Shown: positions 1 through 7,144 of the stretch, in pieces | Layout of the letters: every line of letters starts with the position of its first letter | Position numbering within the stretch: position 1 is the stretch's first letter | Assembly (NCBI GenBank): GCA_014729665.1 | Contig: WJJO01000194.1 | Location: 1 to 10,651 of the forward strand | Source of the DNA: Caldifarciminota bacterium | GTDB lineage: Bacteria; Hydrothermota; Tepidihabitantia; B3-TA06 | Direction of reading: 5' to 3' | Length of the DNA: 10,651 nucleotides | The notes under the pieces: model-generated | Told to the model about the DNA's origin: nothing | What the model saw: only the letters and a program-made list of their open reading frames with translations | Database searches by the model: none | Translations under genes and position numbers: made by a program

Positions 1-1
1 A

Positions 2-478
2 TCTGAAACAGAGTTACGAAAACTGTGCAAAAAGCACGGCATAGAGGTAACCGATAAGGCTCCTTTCGGCAAGATGCTGGACAAGCTCTTTTCAGAACTC
101 ATCCAGGATCACCTGCACGGTCCCGCGTTCGTGATAAATCACCCGAAGTTGATATCACCCCTGGCAAAGGTACACAGGGATAACCCCGAACTGGTCGAGC
201 GCTTCGAGCCGGTAATTGGAGGGGTGGAGTTCGGTAACGCATTTACGGAACTCAACGATCCTGCAGAACAGCGCAGGCGTTTCGAGGATATGGTCGCAAG
301 GCACGAGGAGTTCTCGGTAATCGATGAGGATTTTATCGAGGTTCTCGAGCACGGGATGCCTCCGACCGGAGGCCTGGGTCTGGGCATAGACCGGATGGTT
401 ATGCTTTATACCGACAGCTCTACTATCCGGGATGTAATAATCTTTCCGCAATTAAGGGAGGATAAGATTGAACGTTAA
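2..478 (+). CDS. lysS: Lysyl-tRNA synthetase (class II), C-terminal part, cut by window edge
   Basis: This is the last 158 residues of a class II lysyl-tRNA synthetase, the cytoplasmic enzyme that charges tRNA-Lys. The open frame runs in from the left edge, so the start, the anticodon-binding OB fold and motifs 1 and 2 lie outside. What is visible is the end of the catalytic core. It holds the segment F-TELNDP around fragment residues 81-87, then motif 3, GGLGLGIDRMVML (about 123-135), with the arginine that contacts ATP. The ending TIRDVIIFPQLR is typical of LysS. The tail is short, as in ordinary bacterial LysS. It ends in TAA, and the next gene begins 11 bases inside it, so lysS seems to head the lol-mcs-thiL message. 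Family assignment is firm; only the missing 5' part is unknown. Confidence 0.96.
   Translation, partial: SETELRKLCKKHGIEVTDKAPFGKMLDKLFSELIQDHLHGPAFVINHPKLISPLAKVHRDNPELVERFEPVIGGVEFGNAFTELNDPAEQRRRFEDMVARHEEFSVIDEDFIEVLEHGMPPTGGLGLGIDRMVMLYTDSSTIRDVIIFPQLREDKIER
454..461 (+). promoter_or_regulatory. Ribosome binding site that supports a TTG start for the lolC-type gene
   Basis: AAGGGAGG lies inside the 3' end of lysS, six bases before TTG at 468-470. It is the best Shine-Dalgarno match near the N-terminus of the permease and decides in favour of the TTG start. Confidence 0.75.
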
Positions 479-1709
479 TTTCTTCATAGCATCCAGATAT
501 CTCAGGCAGCGCAGAAGGGGAGAAGGTTTCTACAACCTCATCTCTATCATTGCCATAGCCGGCGTATTCGTTGGGGTGGCCGCACTCATTATAACCCTGT
601 CCGTTTTCAACGGCTTTAACGGGGAGTTGAAGGATCGGATTGCAGGTGTATTCCCGCATATAGAGATCAGCAAGTACGGGAACGCCCCTATAACCGTTAA
701 GGAGTACCAGGATACGATTGCACCCGGGCTGTCTAAGATGAGGGAGGTGACCGGATTCGCGCCGGTAGTAAACAAAAAAACAGCGATTCAATTTCGCGGT
801 TCAACGGCCGGTGTTTCCCTTACCGGCGTAAGAATAGAGGACTTGCCGAAGATGTCTTCGATTACGAATCCATCCTACTACATGGAGGGCGAGTGGTCGT
901 TTGCCAATCATGGCGCGGTAGTTGGTACCGAGTTGGCTGCAAATCTCGGACTAAGGGTCGGTGATACTATAATCGTGGTTGCTCCTGATCGCGAACCCAT
1001 CATGACCCCCCTGGGGGTTCCCGTACCGATTGTGAATAAATTCGAGATAAGGGGAATATTTGACGCCGGTTTCTTCGATTACAACCTGCTGGGCGTATTC
1101 ATTGACCTGCAGGATGCTCAGCTTCTTTTTGGTCACAACCGCACCTTCACCAATGTGGAGGTAAAACTCAAAGACCCACTCTATTCACCAAAGGTGGTTG
1201 AGAAGATTCAGAATGATATAGGCTTTCCCTTCGTATGGGTGACCGATTGGTTGATGCAAAACAAGAACCTGTTCAGCGCCCTGAAGATGCAGAAGGTTGT
1301 GGTTTTCATAGTTCTTACGCTCATTATCCTGGTTGCCGCCTTCAACATCATAGGAACGCTTATTATGACCGTTATGCGCAAGACCAGGGAGATAGGGATA
1401 CTCAGGGCTATCGGGATGAAATCGGCGGGTGTGATGAAGGTGTTTACCTTCTTCGGGTTGCTTATCGGATTTATAGGCACCATTCTGGGAACGATATTCG
1501 GTGTATTTGCGTCCCTGGTTCTGGATAGATTCAAGATAATACGACTGCCTGCAGACGTGTGGTACATCGATACGGTTCCGGTCAGGGTTCAGGGTCTTGA
1601 CGTGGCGGTAATTGCCGTTACGGCGCTCTTGATAACCTTCCTGGCATCCATATATCCGGCCTTCAGGGCTTCCAGGATGGATCCGGTTGAGGCGGTGCGA
1701 TATGAGTAA
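468..1709 (+). CDS. lolC: Lipoprotein-releasing ABC transporter permease (LolC/LolE/LolF type)
   Basis: This is the inner-membrane permease of the Lol system, which lifts lipoproteins out of the inner membrane and hands them towards the outer membrane. The protein has 413 residues, the usual size. The N-terminus FFIASRYLRQRRR is the family's cytoplasmic amphipathic start, followed by membrane segment 1 (about 22-48). A large periplasmic MacB-type domain fills about 50-270. Three further membrane segments follow at about 276-301, 323-353 and 376-397. Between segments 2 and 3 is RKTREIGILRAIGM (304-317), the FtsX/MacB coupling region that contacts the ATPase. The end, YPAFRASRMDPVEAVRYE, is characteristic. 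The TTG start is supported by a strong ribosome site and overlaps lysS by 11 bases; the stop overlaps lolD by 8. Only one permease gene is present, so a homodimer (LolF-like) is likely, unless a partner lies elsewhere. Confidence 0.93.
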   Translation: MNVNFFIASRYLRQRRRGEGFYNLISIIAIAGVFVGVAALIITLSVFNGFNGELKDRIAGVFPHIEISKYGNAPITVKEYQDTIAPGLSKMREVTGFAPVVNKKTAIQFRGSTAGVSLTGVRIEDLPKMSSITNPSYYMEGEWSFANHGAVVGTELAANLGLRVGDTIIVVAPDREPIMTPLGVPVPIVNKFEIRGIFDAGFFDYNLLGVFIDLQDAQLLFGHNRTFTNVEVKLKDPLYSPKVVEKIQNDIGFPFVWVTDWLMQNKNLFSALKMQKVVVFIVLTLIILVAAFNIIGTLIMTVMRKTREIGILRAIGMKSAGVMKVFTFFGLLIGFIGTILGTIFGVFASLVLDRFKIIRLPADVWYIDTVPVRVQGLDVAVIAVTALLITFLASIYPAFRASRMDPVEAVRYE

Positions 1710-2376
1710 GGGATATTTACTTGAAGCCAAGGGCATAAAAAGGGTCTACGTTAACGGGGATGAGGAGGTGGAAGCCCTTCGCGATGCAAACCTCAAGCTT
1801 AAGAAGGGGGAGGCGGTTTCGATATTCGGTCCCTCCGGATCGGGCAAAAGCACCTTTTTGCATATTATCGGTGCATTCGATCGCCCCACCGATGGCTTGA
1901 TAGAATTCGACGGCAGGATGATTTCAGCCATGACGGACGAGGAGCTTGCCGAGTTTCGCAACAGGGAGGTGGGATTCGTATTTCAGTTCCATCACCTCCT
2001 GCCCGAATTCAGCGCGCTTGAGAATGTTGCCCTTCCTTTACTGATATCGGGTTCAGGCAAGAAGGAGGCTTACGAGAAAGCGCGAGCACTCCTCTCGGAG
2101 GTCGGGCTTGCCGAAAGGATAAATTTCCTGCCGGTTAAGCTTTCAGGAGGTGAGAAGCAGAGGGTAGCGGTTGCAAGGGCCCTTGTACATGATCCGAGGA
2201 TCGTTCTCGCAGATGAACCTACGGGCAACCTTGACCGCGAGACCGAGGCTGAGGTGATGGAGATCTTTTCCCGTCTGAACCGCAAGAAGAAGATTACCTT
2301 TGTTATTGTATCCCATAATCTTTTAGTAAAGAAATTTACAGATAAACACTACGATCTGATAGATGGGAAAATGTAA
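1702..2376 (+). CDS. lolD: Lipoprotein-releasing ABC transporter ATP-binding protein LolD
   Basis: This is the cytoplasmic ATPase that powers the preceding permease. From the ATG at 1702 it has 224 residues, typical of LolD/MacB-type ATPases. All ABC motifs are intact: Walker A GPSGSGKS (43-50), Q-loop glutamine 95 in FVFQFHHLLPEFSALENV, signature LSGGEKQ (147-153), Walker B IVLADE (167-172) with D-loop GNLD, and the switch histidine in IVSH (205). The stretch FQFHHLLPEFSALENV is typical of the LolD subfamily. I prefer the ATG at 1702, which makes an ATGAGTAA overlap with the lolC stop and has GAGG nine bases upstream, over a TTG at 1687 that would add five residues. Its TAA shares one base with the mcsA ATG (TAATG), suggesting coupled translation. 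Confidence 0.94.
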   Translation: MSKGYLLEAKGIKRVYVNGDEEVEALRDANLKLKKGEAVSIFGPSGSGKSTFLHIIGAFDRPTDGLIEFDGRMISAMTDEELAEFRNREVGFVFQFHHLLPEFSALENVALPLLISGSGKKEAYEKARALLSEVGLAERINFLPVKLSGGEKQRVAVARALVHDPRIVLADEPTGNLDRETEAEVMEIFSRLNRKKKITFVIVSHNLLVKKFTDKHYDLIDGKM

Positions 2377-2867
2377 TGCTCTGTGAAGATTGTCACGAGT
2401 CAGAGGCCGAGGTTCTGGTTACCGAGGTAGATTCATCGGGTAATCTCAAGGAGAAGCATCTGTGCAAGGTGTGCGCTTCCAAGAAGGGGTACATTCTCCA
2501 GAAACAAAAGCCCCTGGTCGAACTGTTCGCGGATTTCTTGAAGGAACGTGGAGAAACCGATGATAAGGAACTTACCTGTTCCGGATGCGGGATGAGTTGG
2601 GCTGAGTTCAAGCAAACCGGAAGATTCGGGTGCGCGGAATGCTACCTGAAGTTCGGTGAAAGGATCGAAAGACTTATCGCAAGGATTCAGGGCACTACCC
2701 ATCACACGGGCAGAAAGGCCCCGCGAGAGCCTGAAGATTCCCCTGTGTTCAGGCAGATGCAGATGAAGCGGTTACGCCGGGAACTTGCCAAGGCTATCCA
2801 GGCTGAAGAGTACGAAAAGGCGGCAAGGCTTAGAGATGACCTTAGGAAGTTTGAAGAGCGGCCTTGA
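2376..2867 (+). CDS. mcsA: McsA-like zinc-finger and UVR-domain activator of the arginine kinase McsB
   Basis: The protein resembles McsA, the zinc-binding partner that activates the protein-arginine kinase McsB. It has 163 residues. Four CxxC pairs are visible: Cys3/Cys6, Cys30/Cys33, Cys68/Cys71 and Cys86/Cys89, giving two zinc sites. The second contains GRFGCAECY, closely matching the McsA pattern GRFGCxxCY. The segment HHTGRKAP (about 109-116) is also an McsA hallmark. The C-terminus (about 129-161) is a charged helical UVR motif with AEEYEKAARLRDDLR, as in UvrB/UvrC and McsA. Translation is probably coupled to lolD through TAATG. The 3' end overlaps mcsB by about 32 bases. In Firmicutes this gene sits in ctsR-mcsA-mcsB-clpC; here neither ctsR nor clpC is adjacent. 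Assignment is firm because both halves and the mcsB neighbour agree. Confidence 0.92.
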   Translation: MLCEDCHESEAEVLVTEVDSSGNLKEKHLCKVCASKKGYILQKQKPLVELFADFLKERGETDDKELTCSGCGMSWAEFKQTGRFGCAECYLKFGERIERLIARIQGTTHHTGRKAPREPEDSPVFRQMQMKRLRRELAKAIQAEEYEKAARLRDDLRKFEERP

Positions 2868-3903
2868 CAGCCGTGCCGTGGGTTCCTGGCTTTCCGGGGA
2901 AGGACCTCAGGGCGATATAGTGATAAGTTCCCGAATAAGGTTGGCTAGAAATATATCGGGTATCAGGTTCCTGTCCAAAACCTCACAGACAGAACAGAAA
3001 GACATAATAAAGAGCGTTGATAATTCCCTTTCCCAAGCATTGATATCTCACGGGCGCAAACTCGTAGAGGTCGAGGACCTCTCATCCTTTGAAACCCAGT
3101 TTTTGCTGGAACGCCACCTGCTTTCCCCCGATTTTCTTAAAAGCAAGGCAAAGAGGGGTTTTTTTTCGACGGTCGATGAAAGCTTCAGCCTGATGGTTAA
3201 TGAAGAGGATCATCTCAGGCTGCAGATGCTGGGTTCAGGCCTTTGCCTGGATAATTTATGGGACAGCATGAAGCGGTTGGATGAGAGAATAAACTCAGTC
3301 ATCCCGTTTGCCTTTGAAGATAATTACGGTTTCCTCACCGCATGCCCGACCAATGTCGGTACCGGAATGCGGGCGTCCATCCTCATACATCTGCCCGGGG
3401 TGGTTTTAACCAAGGAGATTGACAGGGTTTTGCGAGGCGTGCTCCAGCTGGGTCTTTCGGTCAGGGGGACCTACGGCGAAGGCACCGAGACAAAGGGACA
3501 CCTGTTCCAGATTTCCAACCAGAGAACCCTTGGTCAGAGCGAGGAAGAGATAATTTCTACACTTACCAAGATGGCTTCTCAGCTTATTACCTACGAGAAT
3601 GAGGCAAGGGAATACATCTTAACGAAGATGAAGAATTTTATCGAAGACAAGCTTTACCGCTCTTTAGGGATATTGAGATATGCGCGTATGCTGACCAGTG
3701 ATGAGGTAATAAATCTGTTATCCACATTACGGTTCGGCATCGGTATATTGCCCAACCTGACGGCAGGGAAGCTTAATAAACTGATGATACTTACGCGTCC
3801 TGCAAACCTTCAGTTTTTCTTCGGAGCGGAGTTTTCAACTGAACAGCGCGACCGTAAGCGCGCCGAATTGATAAAGAGGGCGCTTAAGAATGTTGAAGCT
3901 TGA
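2836..3903 (+). CDS. mcsB: Protein-arginine kinase McsB
   Basis: McsB is a phosphagen-kinase-like enzyme that phosphorylates arginine side chains of proteins; in Bacillus the mark delivers clients to ClpCP. From ATG 2836 the protein has 355 residues, the family length. Nucleotide-binding arginines appear in SSRIRLARN (31-39). The catalytic acidic loop is NEEDHLRLQ (122-130), and the reactive cysteine is Cys170 in CPTNVGTG. Further conserved parts are RGTYGEGTE (210-218) and QISNQRTLG (225-233). The C-terminal RDRKRA (338-343) matches the RDxxRA pattern that forms the phosphoarginine-sensing site in Bacillus McsB. So catalysis and allosteric control both look intact. An in-frame upstream ATG at 2785 would add 17 residues with no family counterpart. 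A TTG at 2851 is possible too, but its ribosome site would be too close. The 3' end overlaps thiL by 14 bases. Confidence 0.94.
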   Translation: MTLGSLKSGLDSRAVGSWLSGEGPQGDIVISSRIRLARNISGIRFLSKTSQTEQKDIIKSVDNSLSQALISHGRKLVEVEDLSSFETQFLLERHLLSPDFLKSKAKRGFFSTVDESFSLMVNEEDHLRLQMLGSGLCLDNLWDSMKRLDERINSVIPFAFEDNYGFLTACPTNVGTGMRASILIHLPGVVLTKEIDRVLRGVLQLGLSVRGTYGEGTETKGHLFQISNQRTLGQSEEEIISTLTKMASQLITYENEAREYILTKMKNFIEDKLYRSLGILRYARMLTSDEVINLLSTLRFGIGILPNLTAGKLNKLMILTRPANLQFFFGAEFSTEQRDRKRAELIKRALKNVEA

Positions 3904-4843
3904 GAATTTAGGCGAATTCGGATTCCTGGATAAGCTCTCTGCCTGGATAAAGACTCGTAATCCCAGGGTTAAGGTCGGAATCGGTGACGATGCACTTGTC
4001 CTCACGGACGGCACAATAGTATCTTCCGACGCCTATACCGAGGATATACATTTCTCACAACGCTATTTCTCACCCGAGGAGATAGGTTTCAAGACAGCTG
4101 GAGCGACTCTTTCAGACCTGGCCGCGATGGGGGCCGAGCCCGTATGCCTCCTGGTGAATCTCTTTGCCCCGCCGGACATTGACGTAGAGTTCATCCGCAG
4201 GATTTACGCGGGAGTAGAGGAGTTAACGGGACCCCTTGGCGCCGAGATAGCAGGCGGCGACACGGTCGCGGCAAAGAAGATTACCCTTTCTTATACCGCA
4301 TTAGGATTCACAGATAAGCCGATCCTGCGTTCGACCGCTAGACCCGGACATCTGCTTTACGTATCCGGTTTCCCCGGACTTTCCGCTGTAGGTCAGCTTA
4401 TCCTCGGGATGCTTAAGAAGAAAGAGGGATTTAACGAGGCCAGGCAAAAGCACCTGAGACCCGAACCGAGGATAGGTCTGGGTATTAGGTTAAGGGATAC
4501 AGCGTCTGCCTGCGTCGATTTATCAGACGGGCTTTCAACAGATGCGGTCGAGCTCTCCAAGGCAAGTAAGGTAAAACTAATAATCGAGTATGACCGTTTA
4601 CCCGCACATCCTGAGGTTGCTTCATACACCGAAAGGTTCGATCAAAACTGGGACTCACTCGTACTGAACGGGGGAGAGGACTTCGAGCTTCTTTTTACCT
4701 CGGCAGACGAACTTCCCTCAGAGATTACAGGGATGCCCGTACACCGAATCGGAAGTATCGAGGAAGGCGAGGGCGCGTTCCTGGAAATCGACGAAGATCT
4801 CAAGCCGCTTTTATCAAAAGGCTACGACCACTTTAACGTGTAA
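3890..4843 (+). CDS. thiL: Thiamine-monophosphate kinase ThiL
   Basis: ThiL phosphorylates thiamine monophosphate to the active cofactor thiamine diphosphate, the last step of bacterial de novo synthesis. The 317-residue protein has the usual length and belongs to the PurM/AIRS-type ATP-binding fold. Visible motifs are the metal-binding GIGDDA (30-35), SSDAYTEDIHF (45-55, the family's D-x-x-x-E-x-x-HF element), LSDLAAMGAEP (74-84), GGDT (122-125), DLSDGLSTD (210-218) and GGEDFELLFT (261-270). All expected aspartates are present. The ATG at 3890 has GAGGG nine bases upstream and overlaps the end of mcsB, so it is the last gene of the operon. The link to mcsB is positional only; I see no functional reason for it. 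The pyrimidine-forming thiC is 2.3 kb away on the opposite strand. Confidence 0.95.
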   Translation: MLKLENLGEFGFLDKLSAWIKTRNPRVKVGIGDDALVLTDGTIVSSDAYTEDIHFSQRYFSPEEIGFKTAGATLSDLAAMGAEPVCLLVNLFAPPDIDVEFIRRIYAGVEELTGPLGAEIAGGDTVAAKKITLSYTALGFTDKPILRSTARPGHLLYVSGFPGLSAVGQLILGMLKKKEGFNEARQKHLRPEPRIGLGIRLRDTASACVDLSDGLSTDAVELSKASKVKLIIEYDRLPAHPEVASYTERFDQNWDSLVLNGGEDFELLFTSADELPSEITGMPVHRIGSIEEGEGAFLEIDEDLKPLLSKGYDHFNV

Positions 4844-4846
4844 ACG

Positions 4847-4876
4847 CCCCGTGCGAATATGAATATTCGCGCGGGG
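4847..4876. terminator. Strong hairpin directly after thiL, possible terminator without a U tract
   Basis: The arms 4847-4859 and 4864-4876 pair over 13 base pairs with one G-T wobble, closing a TGAA tetraloop (4860-4863). The base of the stem is four G-C pairs and begins three bases after the thiL stop. The + strand lacks the T run expected of a classical intrinsic terminator (ACCCCAGTC follows). It may stop or process the operon message, or protect its 3' end. On the - strand it could also act on readthrough from trpS. The structure is clear; its role is inferred. Confidence 0.55.
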
Positions 4877-4932
4877 ACCCCAGTCGGATATCTCACGTAT
4901 AATTCATAATGCAAATGGAGGGATAATAAGAT

Positions 4933-5026
4933 TAGAAGATAATTCCCTTCGGTCATCCTCCGGTAGAACTTCCTACAGTCGCTCTCCTCCGGTCAGAGAT
5001 TATCTTTGTTGTAAATTATCTTTCTA
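4933..5026. repeat. Imperfect inverted repeat with internal short repeats between convergent operons
   Basis: The 211-base gap between thiL and trpS has no convincing gene. Besides the hairpin at 4847-4876 it holds TAGAAGATAATT (4933-4944), which is complementary to 5014-5026 apart from one bulged base. A second copy of the right arm core, ATTATCTTT, lies at 4999-5007 and repeats at 5015-5023, so the left arm could pair with either. Between the arms are three copies of CCTYCGGT (4946-4953, 4957-4964, 4986-4993). It could be a shared 3' region, a degenerate repeat or a small RNA. I see no promoter or U tract that settles this. Confidence 0.4.
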
Positions 5027-5054
5027 CATGCGGTTAGTTGTAAGCGTAAAGCTG

Positions 5055-6056
5055 TCAGTCCAGATATGTCATCCCGGTAATCTCGCGTACTTCTTTCATC
5101 GCTTCTCGCGCTATCTTGCGTGCACGCTCGGTGCCTTCTGAGATAATATCTCGAACCTTGTCCAGATCCTCCAATAACTCCTTCTGACGCTCCTGGATGG
5201 GCTCGAGGGTTTGTACGATATTCCTTACCAGTACGGCCTTGCAGTCCATACACCCGAACTCCGCGTCCCGGCACTGCTGAGCGCACTCTTTCTGAGTCCT
5301 TTCGTCTGAGAAGAATGTATGCCAGGTGAACATGTTGCAGATATCGGGATTTCCCGGGTCCGACTTGCGAACCCTTGCCGGATCGGTAACCCCCTGCCGG
5401 GTAACCTTCTCGTATATGGTCTCGGCGTCATCGTCAAGGTAGATGCAGTTATCCAGACTCTTCGACATCCTGCGTTTGCCGTCGAGGCCCATTACGCGGG
5501 CGTCCTTGCCCCCCTTTATAATCTCTTCGGGTTCTGGGAAGAAGGAACCGAACCTCTGGTTGAAAGCCCTTGCAATCTCGCGGGTGAGTTCCAGATGCGG
5601 ACGCTGGTCCTCGCCTACGGGTACGGCGACGGACTTGTAGAGCAGGATGTCTGCGGCCATTAAAACAGGATAGTTGAAAAGGCCCATGTTTACGTTGTCC
5701 GGCTGGTTCTTTGCCTTCTCCTTGAAGGTTGGAACGCGCTGGATCCAGGGCAGGGGTGTAACCGTGGAAAGAATCCATGCAAGCTCCGCGTGCTCGGAGA
5801 CTCCTGACTGGAGCATCAATGTCGCCTTATCCGGATCGAGTCCGCAGGCAAGGTAGTTGACGGCGGCGTTGATAATCCTTTCGGACATCTCCTCCTTGTC
5901 ATAAAGCTGTGTCATCGCGTGCAGGTCGACTATACCGAAGATTGCGTCGTAGGTATCCTGCAGGGGTACGAACTGCTTTATCGCCCCGAGATAGTTGCCT
6001 ATGTGCAGTTTGCCCGAGGGCTGAATCCCTGAAAAAATCATCGGCTTGGCGTTCAC
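5055..6056 (-). CDS. trpS: Tryptophanyl-tRNA synthetase with a four-cysteine, Fe-S-type insertion
   Basis: This is a class I synthetase that charges tRNA-Trp in the cytoplasm; it has 333 residues, normal for bacterial TrpRS. The N-terminal FSGIQPSGKLHIGN (8-21) contains the HIGH-type motif. VPVGEDQRPHLELTREIA (145-162) is the TrpRS signature near the tryptophan pocket, and KRRMSKS (194-200) is the KMSKS loop. Unusually, Cys240, Cys262, Cys269 and Cys272 form C-x21-C-x6-C-x2-C. This is close to the C-x22-C-x6-C-x2-C motif that holds a 4Fe-4S cluster in Thermotoga maritima TrpRS. The start is GTG at 6056-6054, preceded by AAGGAGG at 6067-6061. It overlaps the aminotransferase stop as GTGA, so the two are translationally coupled. 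It is the last gene of the thiC operon. No T-box or attenuator precedes it. Confidence 0.96.
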   Translation of the reverse strand: MNAKPMIFSGIQPSGKLHIGNYLGAIKQFVPLQDTYDAIFGIVDLHAMTQLYDKEEMSERIINAAVNYLACGLDPDKATLMLQSGVSEHAELAWILSTVTPLPWIQRVPTFKEKAKNQPDNVNMGLFNYPVLMAADILLYKSVAVPVGEDQRPHLELTREIARAFNQRFGSFFPEPEEIIKGGKDARVMGLDGKRRMSKSLDNCIYLDDDAETIYEKVTRQGVTDPARVRKSDPGNPDICNMFTWHTFFSDERTQKECAQQCRDAEFGCMDCKAVLVRNIVQTLEPIQERQKELLEDLDKVRDIISEGTERARKIAREAMKEVREITGMTYLD

Positions 6057-7144
6057 TGTCCCTCCTTAAGTTTGGGTAAAGCGTATTTTTCTAAAACCTC
6101 CAGGGCTCTAAGCGTATCAGCTTCGTTGGCGTGACCCATGTGGCCTACTCGTATCAGGTGTCCTTTCAGTTCCTGCTGACCGTTGGCAAGGAGTATGCCT
6201 TCCTTGTCGCGGACGGCACAGATTATCTCGGTCGTATCCACACCTTCGGGGAACTTGATGACAGATAAGGCGTTCGAAGGCCTTTCGGGCATGAATGTAA
6301 AACCTAAGTCAAGTGCTTTCTTGCGGAAGAATGTAGCCCATTTTTCATGGGCTTCCCAGACCTTATCGATCCCTTTCTGCGCGATGTTATCCAAAGACCT
6401 TGCAAGGGCCATCATCGCTGGTATTGCAGGTGTCCATGGTGTGAAGCCTTTCTGGCGGAACTTTTCTGCTATCTGCATGTTGAAGTAGTACTTGGGCAGC
6501 CTGGAGCGGGAAACCGCTGTCCATGCCCGTTCGTTTACCGCCACGAGGGACAGACCAGGGGGTGCGCCTATTGCCTTCTGGGAGCCTCCAATGACCACGT
6601 CGACCTTCCACGGATCCATGCGGAGTTCGTCTGCTCCGAGGCCTGCAATGGCATCCAGAACGAACAGCCTGTCCCTGCTGCGCACTATCCTGCCTATTTC
6701 CGCGACGTTGTTAAGCGCACCGGTAGAGGTTTCGGTATGAGTCGTCAGTACCGCCTTGATTGTAGGGCATTTGGCCAGGTTTTCTGCTATCATCGAGGGG
6801 TCTGCAGACTTTCCAAGGTCGAAACGCAGGTAGTGAACCTTGAGATGATAGGCGTCTGCTATCTCGCGCCATCGCTGTCCGAATTTACCTACGCTCGTTA
6901 TCAGAACCTCATCTCCTTCGCTGAAAAGGTTGGCTACCGCCGCCTCCATGCCGCCTGTTCCGGATGAAGTAAAGAAGAATACGCGTGAATCTGTAAAGAG
7001 AATGTCTTTGAGATTATTTGTCGTCTTATTGACAACCTCCGCAAATGAAGGATCACGATGATAGGGGAATACCTTTCCGCATTCTGAAAGAACGTCTTCG
7101 GTCACTTCAATAGGACCGGGGGTGAATAAACGGTAATTAACCAC
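6053..7144 (-). CDS. Class V pyridoxal-phosphate aminotransferase, alanine-glyoxylate / serine-pyruvate type
   Basis: This is a 363-residue fold-type I enzyme of the class V family that includes alanine-glyoxylate and serine-pyruvate aminotransferases. N-terminal FTPGPIEVTEDVL (7-19) is the family's substrate-pocket start. FTSSGTGGMEAAVANL (58-73) binds the cofactor phosphate region. The aspartate in LDAIAGLGA (163-171, Asp164) pairs with the pyridine nitrogen, and Lys190 in IGGSQKAIGAPPGL is the Schiff-base lysine. Arg332 in IRVGHMGH should bind the substrate carboxylate. The likely reactions are glyoxylate to glycine or hydroxypyruvate/serine exchange, but residues seen here do not settle the substrates. 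The GTG start at 7144 has GGAGG six bases upstream and overlaps the end of thiC by 8 bases. Co-transcription with thiC might mean glycine supply, but that is only a guess. A cysteine desulfurase or phosphoserine aminotransferase is less likely by motif. Confidence 0.88.
   Translation of the reverse strand: MVNYRLFTPGPIEVTEDVLSECGKVFPYHRDPSFAEVVNKTTNNLKDILFTDSRVFFFTSSGTGGMEAAVANLFSEGDEVLITSVGKFGQRWREIADAYHLKVHYLRFDLGKSADPSMIAENLAKCPTIKAVLTTHTETSTGALNNVAEIGRIVRSRDRLFVLDAIAGLGADELRMDPWKVDVVIGGSQKAIGAPPGLSLVAVNERAWTAVSRSRLPKYYFNMQIAEKFRQKGFTPWTPAIPAMMALARSLDNIAQKGIDKVWEAHEKWATFFRKKALDLGFTFMPERPSNALSVIKFPEGVDTTEIICAVRDKEGILLANGQQELKGHLIRVGHMGHANEADTLRALEVLEKYALPKLKEGQ

Noticed and set aside
1185..1736. 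Long minus-strand open frame (183 codons) opposite the lolC-type gene
   Set aside because: It lies antisense to a gene with clear family motifs, its protein is low-complexity and polar without recognisable motifs, and no ribosome site supports it.
4822..4956. Minus-strand 44-codon frame opening with ATG right after GGAGG
   Set aside because: The ribosome site abuts the ATG with no spacing, the frame runs through the thiL hairpin into the thiL 3' end, and the peptide shows no domain-like pattern.
6347..6967. Plus-strand open frame of 206 codons opposite the aminotransferase
   Set aside because: It is a shadow of the coding frame on the other strand; no motif, promoter or ribosome site was found.
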